Shown in pieces: positions 1 to 6,738 of a DNA stretch of 15,893 nt (positions within the stretch are counted from its first letter, which is position 1; every line of letters begins with the position of its first letter). The position numbers were made by a program, and so were the translations under genes. This DNA comes from T1Sed10-49 sp046498405 (GTDB lineage: Bacteria > Actinomycetota > Nitriliruptoria > Euzebyales > Egibacteraceae), in NCBI GenBank assembly GCA_046498405.1, contig JAWOAS010000221.1, positions 1 through 15,893 on the forward strand, given 5' to 3'. A model generated the notes under the pieces. It had not been told where the DNA came from. It made no database searches and worked only from the letters and a program-made list of their open reading frames with translations.

Positions 1-2305
1 CCCGCGCGCTGCCGAGCGCGCGGTCGACGCGCAGCCGCCACGCGCCGTAGGCGCCGAGGCCGGCGACCGGCACCACGACGTAGGCCTCGACGACGTCGAC
101 GCCGGCGTCGGCGAGCAGCACGCCGGTCGCGACCGCAGCCAGCCAGACCGCGGCCTGCAGTGGCCAGGCCAGCGTCGACAGCAGGCCTGCGACAAGCGCC
201 CCGGCGGAGGCGAGGAAGCCGACGATGACGAAGCTCAGCGGACTCGGGCTGGCCACCGCCGCGCTCGCGAGCGTGACCGCCCCGGCCACGGCCACCGGCA
301 CGGCGCTGGCCGCCAGCACGAGGTGCTCGCGCAGCCCGCCGGCGGCCGCGGCGAGGGCGACCGCGCCGACCGCGGCGGCGAGCACGACGACGAGCCCGGG
401 GACAACGGTCGCCGCGCGCGCGGCCACCGGCAGCGCGAGCAGCCCCGCGACGGCGGCAGCGACGACCGCGCGGCGGGCCCCTGCCGCCAGCGCCTCGACG
501 AGGGCAGGCTCGGCCGCCTCGCCTGCGCGACGGGTCAGCGTGGAGGCGAGCAGACCCGCGAGCAGCGTGACCGCGGCGAGGGCGGCGACGGTCACCCAGC
601 GCTGGCCGAGCGACCAGACGACCAGCCACACGGCCCCGCCACCGGCGGCGATCTCGCCCGCCAGCGTGGGCCGCCGCACCTGCGCGGCGGCCGCGGCCGC
701 GAGCACGACCGCCGCGACGACGACCTGCCCGAGCCAGCCGCCGCCGAGCATCGCCACGGCGCCGACCGCGCTCACCGCAGCGCCAACGAGCAGGGCGAGG
801 AGCCCGCGACGCCGTCCCCCGAGCACCCCGGCGAGCACCGCCGCAGCGACGCTTGACCCCGCGGCGGCGGCGAGGACGGCGACGGCGGCGTCATCGGCCT
901 CGCCGTGCCAGGGCCGCCACGCCTCGTCGACGAGCCGGACGACGTCGCCCTGCAGCGCCTCGAGGAACCACCCGAGGACGCTCAAGGCCACGAGGCCGGC
1001 CACCCCGGCGCTGCCCCAGGCCACCCCGCGACCGCGCGAGGGCACCCACGCCGCGACCGCCGCGGCGATGATCGCCGCGACCAACGCGCCGGCCACCGCA
1101 CCGGTGAGCACCCAGGGCGGCTCGGCGGCGGTGCCGCCAACCCGCGCGGCGAGGTCGTCGGCGACGACCGCCCCGCTGACGACGAGCAGCGTGGCCACCG
1201 CGACGCCCGCGGCGCCATGGGCGACGACGTGGGAGCGAGAGGCCAGCGCGACGGCGAGGACCGCGCCGGCCGCCAGCGGCCAGGCAAGCTCGGCCAGCGC
1301 CCCGTCGACGCCGACGCCGACCGCCACGACCACCGCGCCGAGCCAGGCGACGGCGAGCAGGACCGCGACGGCGGGAGCGCTCACCGCCGCGGCGCTGCGG
1401 CTGCGCAGCGCACCACGCAGCGGCCAGAGCAGCACCGCCGCGAGCGCGAGTCCGAGCGGGTAGGCCTCGACGGTGAGGACGGTCTCGTCGATGACCGCGG
1501 CGGGCCCGACGAGCGCGGCGAGCAGGCCGGAAGGCAGCGCGACCGCCTCGCCCCCGCGGGTGCCGACGGCGTAACCGAGCCCGACAAGCACGACGGCGAG
1601 CAACGCCGCCGACACCGCGACGTAGACGAGCGCTGGGGGCGCATCGGCGCCGAACGCGCCCTGCGTGCGGGCTCCGAGGAGGGTCACCGCCCCGAGCAGA
1701 CCCGCGAGCGCGGCGATCGACTCACCGGTCGTGCGCAGCCCGCGCCGCACGAGCACCGGGGCGAGTACCGCGGCGAGGACGGTCGCGCCGAGCAGGACGA
1801 GGGCCTGCCCGGCGGGGGTCAGCCGCGCCCAGGCCACCGCGGTGAAGACGAGCGCGCCGACGGCGAGCAGCGCCACCCCGGCGATCGCGAGCAATGTCTG
1901 CGCCGACCGGCCCGTCAGCCCGCGGTTGGGTGCCGGCGATCCGGTCGCCGGCACGGGCACCGCCGGCGGCCAGCCCGTCCCGGGGGCAGGCGGCGGCCAC
2001 TGATGCGGCGCTGTCGGCGCGGGCACCGGCGGCGGCCCCGCAGCCTCGGGGGGTGGCGCCGGCGGCGACCCTCCAGCCTCGGGCGACGGCCCCAACGACG
2101 GTCCCACCGCCGGCCCCCCGGCCTCCTGACGCAACCCGTCGACGAGCACGGCCCGCCGTGACTGCGCGCGGCCGACCTCGCGGTCGAGCGCGACGATCTC
2201 GTCGACCTCTGGGCCCTCGAGGCGCACGCCACAGGCCTCGCAACGCCCATGCGGCGGCCACGGGCAGGGGTGCCCGCAGGCGGGGCAGCGCCAACCGTCG
2301 GTCAC
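1..2305 (-). CDS. SCO7045-like polytopic membrane protein with N-terminal zinc ribbon (partial)
   Basis: The reading frame stays open from a GTG start to the left edge (768 codons), so the C-terminus is missing. The start follows AAGGGGAG by 8 nt, which decides it. Residues 1-30 form a zinc ribbon with paired CxxC motifs (C7/C10 and C22/C25). Residues 30-140 are a Pro/Gly/Ala-rich linker. From about residue 145 the protein is a long run of Ala/Val/Leu membrane helices, probably more than 15, separated by short Arg-rich loops. The first helical block (ALVFTAVAW, then a run ending in LVRRGLRTTGE) resembles actinobacterial proteins annotated as the SCO7045 family; this is recalled, not searched. 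Function is unknown. The zinc ribbon should be cytoplasmic and the rest embedded in the membrane. It appears to be a single-gene unit. All plus-strand open frames over this stretch are GC shadows. Confidence 0.8.
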   Translation of the reverse strand, partial: MTDGWRCPACGHPCPWPPHGRCEACGVRLEGPEVDEIVALDREVGRAQSRRAVLVDGLRQEAGGPAVGPSLGPSPEAGGSPPAPPPEAAGPPPVPAPTAPHQWPPPAPGTGWPPAVPVPATGSPAPNRGLTGRSAQTLLAIAGVALLAVGALVFTAVAWARLTPAGQALVLLGATVLAAVLAPVLVRRGLRTTGESIAALAGLLGAVTLLGARTQGAFGADAPPALVYVAVSAALLAVVLVGLGYAVGTRGGEAVALPSGLLAALVGPAAVIDETVLTVEAYPLGLALAAVLLWPLRGALRSRSAAAVSAPAVAVLLAVAWLGAVVVAVGVGVDGALAELAWPLAAGAVLAVALASRSHVVAHGAAGVAVATLLVVSGAVVADDLAARVGGTAAEPPWVLTGAVAGALVAAIIAAAVAAWVPSRGRGVAWGSAGVAGLVALSVLGWFLEALQGDVVRLVDEAWRPWHGEADDAAVAVLAAAAGSSVAAAVLAGVLGGRRRGLLALLVGAAVSAVGAVAMLGGGWLGQVVVAAVVLAAAAAAQVRRPTLAGEIAAGGGAVWLVVWSLGQRWVTVAALAAVTLLAGLLASTLTRRAGEAAEPALVEALAAGARRAVVAAAVAGLLALPVAARAATVVPGLVVVLAAAVGAVALAAAAGGLREHLVLAASAVPVAVAGAVTLASAAVASPSPLSFVIVGFLASAGALVAGLLSTLAWPLQAAVWLAAVATGVLLADAGVDVVEAYVVVPVAGLGAYGAWRLRVDRALGSAR

Positions 2306-2344
2306 CGTCTCTGCTCCCCTTGCCAGACCCGCGAGCGTCGCTCC

Positions 2345-2374
2345 CGGTCGGCGGCCAAGCGCCCCCGCCGACCG
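2345..2374 (-). promoter_or_regulatory. Perfect 10-bp hairpin in the leader of the zinc-ribbon membrane gene
   Basis: CGGTCGGCGG at 2345-2354 pairs perfectly with CCGCCGACCG at 2365-2374 around a 10-nt loop. It lies 40-70 bp upstream of the GTG start and just downstream of a possible minus-strand -10 box (TACTGT, 2387-2382). It would therefore fold at the very 5' end of the leader RNA, or act as a dyad operator. No U-tract follows. The structure is visible in the sequence; the role is inferred. Confidence 0.4.
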
Positions 2375-2381
2375 CGCGACG

Positions 2382-2387
2382 ACAGTA
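2382..2387 (-). promoter_or_regulatory. Candidate -10 element for the zinc-ribbon membrane gene
   Basis: The minus strand reads TACTGT, matching the actinobacterial TANNNT pattern. This gives a transcript start near 2375 and a leader of about 70 nt. No convincing -35 is visible, so this is a weak call. Confidence 0.3.
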
Positions 2388-2473
2388 CCCGCTCGGCAGT
2401 CCCCCGCCAGCGGTTGCCGCCGGGCGGCACGGTAGCGCCGTGGCGCCTCGGCTGGCCAGGGAGCAGCGCAGCA

Positions 2474-2503
2474 GGCGGCCGGCGGGTGGGCCCGCCGGCC
2501 GCC
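2474..2503 (-). terminator. Strong GC hairpin after the SDR gene
   Basis: GGCGGCCGGCGGG and its exact complement form a 13-bp perfect stem (2474-2486 with 2491-2503) around the 4-nt loop TGGG. It begins 20 nt beyond the stop codon of the SDR gene on the minus strand. There is no U-run, which is usual for terminators in very GC-rich actinobacteria. Confidence 0.65.
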
Positions 2504-2522
2504 TTCCGATGCTGTCTGGGGG

Positions 2523-3290
2523 CTACTGCGCGGTGTACGCGCCGTCGACGGCGAGCGCGTGGCCGTTCATGTACGAGGCACGATCGGACCACAGCCAGAG
2601 GACCGCCTCGGCGATCTCCTCGGGCTGGCCGAGGCGCCCAGCGGGCGTCGAGCTCTCGATCTGCTCGATCACCTCGGGGTTCTCGCGAGCCTTGAGGGCG
2701 CCGTCCATGACCATCGGCGTCTCGATGAAGCCCGGGCACACGGCGTTGACCCGGATCCCGTGGCCGGCGTTCTCGAGCGCCGCCACCTGGGTGAGCCCGA
2801 CGACGCCGTGCTTGGCCGCGGTGTAGGCGGGGGTGTTGGCGAAGCCGACGAGACCGAGGATCGAGGCGGTGTTGACCACCGCCCCGGAGCCGCGCTCCCG
2901 CATCACGGCGAGCTCGGCCTTGAGGCAGATGAACACCCCGGTGAGGTTCACCGCGATGACGGTGTCCCAGGCGTCCTTGTCGTAGGCGTGGGTCTCGCCG
3001 AGGGCGCCGGCGATGCCGGCGTTGTTGAAGGCGAGGTCAAGGGTCCCGAAACGGGCGAGTGTCTCGCTCATGAGCGCATCGACGCTGGCGGCGTCGGTGA
3101 CGTTGGTCTGGACGAACAGGGCCTCCGCGCCCGCCTCCTTGACGAGGTTGACGGTCTCGTGGCCCCCCTCGGCGTTCATGTCCGCGACGACGATGCTTGC
3201 GCCCTCCCGGGCGGCACCGAGCGCAGTGGCCCTGCCGATGCCTGAGCTCGCGCCAGTGATGAGCGCGACCTTGCCGGTAAGCGTGCCCAT
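2523..3290 (-). CDS. SDR-family NAD(P)-dependent oxidoreductase
   Basis: A 255-aa classical short-chain dehydrogenase/reductase of standard length. Visible motifs are the cofactor-binding TGASSGIG (T12-G19), the structural NNAG (N89-G92), N115, S143 and the active-site YTAAK (Y156, K160), giving the full Asn-Ser-Tyr-Lys tetrad. Asp37 at the end of the second beta strand (VVAD) suggests NAD(H) rather than NADPH preference. The C-terminal region carries the usual PAGRLGQPEEIAEAVLWL segment and ends ALAVDGAYTAQ. The enzyme should be a cytosolic oxidoreductase of an alcohol or ketone; the substrate cannot be read from the sequence. The ATG start sits 6 nt after GAAGGGGGT, a good ribosome binding site. 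It appears monocistronic, with a hairpin terminator 20 nt after the stop and 237 bp before the next gene. Confidence 0.93.
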   Translation of the reverse strand: MGTLTGKVALITGASSGIGRATALGAAREGASIVVADMNAEGGHETVNLVKEAGAEALFVQTNVTDAASVDALMSETLARFGTLDLAFNNAGIAGALGETHAYDKDAWDTVIAVNLTGVFICLKAELAVMRERGSGAVVNTASILGLVGFANTPAYTAAKHGVVGLTQVAALENAGHGIRVNAVCPGFIETPMVMDGALKARENPEVIEQIESSTPAGRLGQPEEIAEAVLWLWSDRASYMNGHALAVDGAYTAQ

Positions 3291-3342
3291 GCCCTACCCC
3301 CTTCTCCCAAGAGCCCGACGCCCAACTTGGACTCGGAGACAA

Positions 3343-3348
3343 AACGTA
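3343..3348 (-). promoter_or_regulatory. Candidate -10 element for the SDR gene
   Basis: The minus strand reads TACGTT within an unusually AT-rich stretch (3340-3365), 53 bp before the SDR ATG. A TTCACG lies upstream but only 13 nt away, too close for a normal -35, so the call is tentative. A 13-bp dyad GGCCTT-C-AAGGCC at 3387-3399 lies just upstream and could be an operator. Confidence 0.3.
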
Positions 3349-3464
3349 GAAAGGATGAGAACGTGAAGCGCAGGGCCAAAGGTCACGGCCTTCAAGGCCG
3401 ACCGGACTGCCGCGCTGTCGCGCGAGCCCGACCCGACGCGTTCGCGCGAGCCCGACGCTGGCGA

Positions 3465-3499
3465 CCGGGCCCCGCGCAACCCTCGAGCGGCGGGCCCGG
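3465..3499 (-). terminator. Candidate terminator hairpin after the DUF2252 gene
   Basis: CCGGGCCCCGC (3465-3475) pairs with GCGGGCCCGG (3490-3499), a 10-bp stem with one bulged C and a 14-nt loop. It starts 29 nt beyond the stop codon of the minus-strand DUF2252 gene. No U-tract follows. A 15-bp direct repeat (TCGCGCGAGCCCGAC at 3418 and 3442) lies just beyond it. Confidence 0.45.
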
Positions 3500-3527
3500 C
3501 AGGGAGTCTGCGGCCAGCGAGCCCGCG

Positions 3528-4958
3528 TCAGACGCCGTGCTCGGCGGGCACGTCCCCGCGGCGCACCGCCGCGACGAGCGCGGCGTGGTCGGCCTCGGTC
3601 TGGTCGGCGTAGGCCCGGGCGAAGCGGGCGAGGTGCCCGTCGAACTTCTCGGACTTACCGAGGTAGCCGACGATGAGCGAGGCCCCGCTCGTGCGCGCGT
3701 GGCCCTTGGCGAGCAGTTGCCCACAGATGCCGGCGTAGTCGGTCAGCGCGTCGGCGTCGATCGCGTCGAGGGGGATCGTGCCCTTCATGTTGCGGAACTG
3801 CCGCACGTAGTACTGATGTCCGCGCACCGTCGTCCACCCGAGCAGCGGGTCGCTGACGGTCTGCAGCGCCTGCTGGTACTCGACGACGCGCTGGCCCTGG
3901 TGGGCGTGCCAGGCCGACTCGCCGTGGACGTGGCGGGCGAGGACCGAGCGTCGGGCCTGCTTGAGCTGCAGGAAGATCACGTCGTCGGGCCCCGAGCCCT
4001 CGAGCAGGGCGATGTAGGCGCGCAGGCCCACGCTGCCGACGCCGACGACCTTGTGGACGATGTCGACGAGGGTGTACCCGCCGAGGACGCGCTGCCAATG
4101 CGACTCGAGCGTGGCGAGGTAGTCGTCGAGGCCGGCGGCGACGTCCTCGAACTCGAGGTCGCTCGGACGGGTGATGAGCGGCGGCTCCTCGACGATGCGG
4201 CGCTCGCCGTCGAGGACCTCGGTGAAGCGCGGCAGCGCCCGGTCGGAGGTCCGCCGCTTCGCGCGCTTGGCCGAGCGCTTGATCTGCTTGGTCAGCGACT
4301 TCTCCGAGGCGGTGTCCTTGAGGCGCTCGAGGTCGAGCTCCTCGAACGAGCGGAGGAAGAGCGGCTGGTCGTAGAGCTCACGCATGTGCGCCCGGTAGGC
4401 CGCGGAGCAGGCCCGGGCGGCGGCCTCGCACTCCTCCTCGCTCGCGCCGTTCTCCCGACCGGCGACCCACACGCTCGTCGCGAGCCGACGCAGGTCCCAC
4501 TCCCAGCTGCCCGGGTGGGCCTCGTCGAAGTCGTTGAGGTCGAGGACGAGGGTGCGCTCGGGCGAGGCGTAGAAGCCGATGTTGCCCACGTGGGCATCCC
4601 CGCAGATCACCGGCTGGATGTTCGTCGACGGCAGATGGGCGAAGTCCTCGGCCATGACGATGGCCGTGCCCCGCAGGAAGCCGTACGGCGAGGCGGCCAT
4701 GCGCCCGTAGCGCACCGGCACGAGCCAGTCGATCCGCCCCTCGTGGCTGCTCGCGATGAGCTCGAGCGGGTCGGCGCGGCCAGCCGGTGGCTCCCAGTGC
4801 CCGAGGGCCGAGCGCGGCACGTCCTTGCGCAGGCGCTTGCCGATCTTGCGGCGCTCCTCGCGCGGCAGCGGGCGGCTGCGCAGCGAGGCGAACGGCTCGG
4901 CGTCGGTGCTCGCGAGGACGACGTGGCGGCCGGGCGGCCGCAGCGAGGTGCCGGTCAA
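3528..4958 (-). CDS. DUF2252 family protein (kinase-like fold)
   Basis: A 476-aa protein matching DUF2252, a family of uncharacterised bacterial proteins related to aminoglycoside phosphotransferase/choline-kinase-like enzymes; the usual length is about 430-470 aa. The N-terminus has the family REERRKIGKRLRKDVPRS segment (residues 34-50), then an HxGRIxxLxPxRYGRMAASP segment. The kinase-like core is VICGDAHVGN (D121, H123, N126, the catalytic-loop equivalent) followed by LDLNDFDEA (D143, D145, the metal-binding equivalent). Substrate and physiological role are unknown. The start chosen is TTG at 4958, 7 nt after GGAGG. The frame is open further upstream, but that part is non-coding repeat. 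A GTG six bases earlier is only 1 nt from the GGAGG, too close. A TAGCGT -10-like box at 5004-4999 would give a leader of about 35 nt. Confidence 0.88.
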   Translation of the reverse strand: MTGTSLRPPGRHVVLASTDAEPFASLRSRPLPREERRKIGKRLRKDVPRSALGHWEPPAGRADPLELIASSHEGRIDWLVPVRYGRMAASPYGFLRGTAIVMAEDFAHLPSTNIQPVICGDAHVGNIGFYASPERTLVLDLNDFDEAHPGSWEWDLRRLATSVWVAGRENGASEEECEAAARACSAAYRAHMRELYDQPLFLRSFEELDLERLKDTASEKSLTKQIKRSAKRAKRRTSDRALPRFTEVLDGERRIVEEPPLITRPSDLEFEDVAAGLDDYLATLESHWQRVLGGYTLVDIVHKVVGVGSVGLRAYIALLEGSGPDDVIFLQLKQARRSVLARHVHGESAWHAHQGQRVVEYQQALQTVSDPLLGWTTVRGHQYYVRQFRNMKGTIPLDAIDADALTDYAGICGQLLAKGHARTSGASLIVGYLGKSEKFDGHLARFARAYADQTEADHAALVAAVRRGDVPAEHGV

Positions 4959-4998
4959 GGGCACGCCTCCGTGGGTCGCGGTCGGTGCTGCCGTCCGC

Positions 4999-5004
4999 AC
5001 GCTA
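4999..5004 (-). promoter_or_regulatory. Candidate -10 element for the DUF2252 gene
   Basis: The minus strand reads TAGCGT (TANNNT), 41 bp before the TTG start. No clear -35 is present. The 22-bp repeat array begins about 85 bp further upstream, so the array lies where upstream regulatory sites would be. Confidence 0.35.
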
Positions 5005-5071
5005 CCGCCCGACCGGCTCGCGCAGCACGCCGGGCGCCCGACCCGGGGGGTGGTGCCGATTCGTTGCGCGC

Positions 5072-5272
5072 GGCACGAGGGTGGTGAGCCTTCGGCGCGC
5101 GGGCCGAAAGGGTGGTGAGCGTTCGGCGCACAGGTCGTTCGGGTTCGGCGCGCAGGTGGCGAGGGTTCGGCGCGCAGGTGGTTCGGGTTCGGCGCGCAGG
5201 CGGCGAGGGTTCGGCGCGCAGGGCACGAGGGTGGTGAGGATTCGGCGCGAAGGTGGTTCGCGTTCGGCGCGG
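5072..5272. repeat. Eight-copy 22-bp repeat array with core TTCGGCGCGC
   Basis: The core TTCGGCGCGC, with one or two changes in some copies, begins at 5091, 5122, 5144, 5166, 5188, 5210, 5241 and 5263. The intervals are 31, 22, 22, 22, 22, 31 and 22 bp. Both 31-bp steps come from the same insertion type: a GGCACGAGGGTGGTGAG block occurs at 5072 and again at 5222, 150 bp apart. Between cores the spacers read roughly AGGTGGTTCGGG or AGGTGGCGAGGG. Because 22 is not a multiple of 3, the repeat shifts frame at each copy, so it is not a coding repeat. It lies upstream of the DUF2252 start on the minus strand. Confidence 0.85.
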
Positions 5273-5498
5273 CGTAGCGCCGCGCAGGAGGCGCGGCGGG
5301 CCTGCTGCGGCCGGTGGGCGAGAAACGGCGGGCTCTGTCGCGCTGGAGGCTCACCACCTCGCCGCGGCGCGCCCGCCCATCCCGGCCGCAAGGCGACGTG
5401 GTGCAGCTTCGGCGCGCTCGACTGCGCCGTCGCCACACCACCGCGCTTCACTCGCGCGCCGCGCCGGCTCCTGGTGAGGCGACGGCGCCGCCGGGCGA
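5273..5498. other. Gene-free stretch between repeat arrays
   Basis: This is the part of the 844-bp gene-free interval (4959-5802) between the first and second repeat arrays. No frame here has a ribosome binding site or recognisable protein. One further degenerate TTCGGCGCGC occurs at 5407, suggesting decayed array material. The rest is unstructured GC-rich sequence. Confidence 0.5.
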
Positions 5499-5630
5499 GC
5501 CGTACCACCACCACCCCGACGCCAGAAGCGCCGACGACCCCTCACGAGCAGACCGATCATCCCCGGGCGCGCCGTACCCTCACCACCCCGACGCCAGGAC
5601 CGCCGACGACCCCTCACGAGCCGGCCGATC
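5499..5630. repeat. Two-copy 72-bp-period direct repeat
   Basis: Two 60-bp copies, 5499-5558 and 5571-5630, share most positions, beginning GCCGTACC and ending CCGATC, with the segment GCCGACGACCCCTCACGAG identical in both. The period is 72 bp. It lies between the 22-bp and 17-bp arrays in the gene-free interval. It would stay in frame if translated, but no ribosome binding site or known protein supports coding. Confidence 0.75.
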
Positions 5631-5680
5631 GGCGCGAGGCGTGCCGCCGTCTCGCCGCCACCGCTGCGGGCCCGGAGGCC

Positions 5681-5799
5681 GCTGACGGCCAGACAGAGCC
5701 GGCGGCCGGACGGAGCCGACGGCCAGACGGGACCGACGGGCGGACGGAGCCGGTGGCCGGAGAGAACGAGAGGCCGGACAGAGCCGGCGGCCGGGCCCG
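5681..5799. repeat. Seven-copy 17-bp tandem repeat
   Basis: Seven contiguous 17-bp units (starts 5681, 5698, 5715, 5732, 5749, 5766, 5783) follow the pattern GCCGRCGGCCRGACGGA with scattered substitutions and no gaps. The array ends 3 bp from the stop codon of the minus-strand membrane protein, so it forms that gene's immediate 3' region. A 17-bp unit shifts reading frame at each copy, so it is non-coding. Confidence 0.85.
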
Positions 5800-5802
5800 G
5801 TG

Positions 5803-6594
5803 TCAGGCGCCGGCGAAGAAGCGGACCTTCGAGGAGACCTCGGCGCTGAAGGCCATGATGAGCGCGAGATACATGAGGCCCGTCGCCGCCTGGATCGAGC
5901 GGCCACCCTCGGTGGCGAGCTTCCAGGTGAAGCCGGCGATGAGCGCGCAGACGGCGACGAGGCCGAAGGCGAGGTAGACCGAGAAGCCGGGGATGGCGAG
6001 GAAGGGCGAGAAGCCGCCGAGCGGGGGGGCGGGGTTGGTCGCCGACAGCGCCGCCGAGCCGGCGGCGGCCGCGCAGCCGAGGGCGTAGGCCTTGGCCGCA
6101 TCGATCATGTGGCGGTTGTCGAGCGCGCGCTCGAAGAGGTACCAGTGCCCGAGCACGAGCCCGTAGAGGGTCGCGCCGAGGAAGACCGCGCCGAGGGCGA
6201 CCTCGGCGACACCGGCGGCCACCGCGGTGCCACGCGCGGCGGCCAGCGGCACGAGCGCGACGACGCCGACGAGGGCCGAGGCCACCCCCGCGCGACGCCC
6301 CGCGCGGTCGACGCGGGCGACAAGCAGGCCGACCGACACCGTCGCCAGCAGCGCGGTGACGAGCAGCAGCAGCGACGGGTCGCCGGGCAGGAACGCGACC
6401 ACGGCCTCGGCCGGCTCGAAGGCGGCGCGCGCTGCGGCGTAGGCGCCCCAGGCCACGAGGGTGACCGTCACGCCCATGAGCAGGAAGAACCCGCGGCGCG
6501 CCTGGCCCCACAGCCCGAGCAGCCACGTCAGCGCCGCCCCACCGACCGCGGCCTGGGCGGCGATGACCGCCATGACGCCGAGGGGGTCGCTCAC
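5803..6594 (-). CDS. Conserved-looking eight-helix membrane protein, unknown function
   Basis: A 263-aa protein of almost continuous hydrophobic segments, with about eight predicted membrane helices. The most distinctive part is an aromatic motif at the end of the fifth helix, LVLGHWYLFERALDNRHMIDAAKAYALG, quoted here in two parts: LVLGHWYLFERALD then NRHMIDAAKAYALG. I recall GHWYL-type motifs in uncharacterised bacterial integral membrane proteins but cannot name the family. His and Trp there could hold a cofactor. The GTG start is chosen because GGAG lies about 8 nt upstream and the frame further upstream (to an ATG at 6666) reads like non-coding sequence. A 15-codon ORF ends in the start codon (GTGA overlap), suggesting coupled translation. 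Downstream it runs directly into the 17-bp repeat array. Confidence 0.75.
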   Translation of the reverse strand: MSDPLGVMAVIAAQAAVGGAALTWLLGLWGQARRGFFLLMGVTVTLVAWGAYAAARAAFEPAEAVVAFLPGDPSLLLLVTALLATVSVGLLVARVDRAGRRAGVASALVGVVALVPLAAARGTAVAAGVAEVALGAVFLGATLYGLVLGHWYLFERALDNRHMIDAAKAYALGCAAAAGSAALSATNPAPPLGGFSPFLAIPGFSVYLAFGLVAVCALIAGFTWKLATEGGRSIQAATGLMYLALIMAFSAEVSSKVRFFAGA

Positions 6595-6638
6595 GCCGCA
6601 CTCCGCTCGCGCTTGAAGGCCGCCTCGTCGTCGCTCAT
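6591..6638 (-). CDS. 15-aa short ORF overlapping the membrane-protein start
   Basis: The ATG at 6638 follows a good ribosome binding site (GAGGA, 6 nt spacer) and encodes MSDDEAAFKRERSAA, then TGA. That TGA overlaps the GTG start of the membrane protein in the sequence GTGA. The peptide is highly charged, with three acidic residues then a basic KRER patch, and has no hydrophobic part. It could be a leader peptide coupling translation of the membrane protein, or a tiny partner protein. The start signals are seen directly; function is not known. Confidence 0.5.
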   Translation of the reverse strand: MSDDEAAFKRERSAA

Positions 6639-6700
6639 GCTGGGTCCTCGCGGGGTCGATCGACACGCCGGGCTACGCCCGCCCACCAACGAGCCATCCT

Positions 6701-6722
6701 GCCAGCGCGGGTCCGCGCTGGC
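6701..6722. promoter_or_regulatory. Perfect 9-bp inverted repeat in the divergent intergenic region
   Basis: GCCAGCGCG (6701-6709) and CGCGCTGGC (6714-6722) form a perfect dyad with a 4-nt centre GGTC. It lies between the minus-strand short ORF/membrane protein and the plus-strand thioesterase, ending 7 bp before the thioesterase ribosome binding site. It may be an operator shared by both directions or an RNA hairpin that affects thioesterase initiation. Confidence 0.45.
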
Positions 6723-6738
6723 GAGCGACGAGGACACG

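Noticed and set aside
225..2161. Long plus-strand open frames (412 and 418 codons) over the left end
   Set aside because: They are rich in Arg, Ala, Thr and Gly with no domain, and lie opposite a coherent membrane protein with a zinc ribbon and ribosome binding site on the minus strand.
3327..5087. 586-codon plus-strand open frame
   Set aside because: It is antisense to DUF2252; the composition is shadow-like and no start signal is present.
5072..5272. CRISPR array
   Set aside because: Core repeats are about 10 bp with 12-21 bp of near-identical sequence between them; there are no unique spacers and no cas genes.
5314..5685. Repeat protein encoded by the 72-bp repeats
   Set aside because: The frame would read as a repeat, but there is no ribosome binding site, the two copies carry it only briefly, and flanking codons look random.
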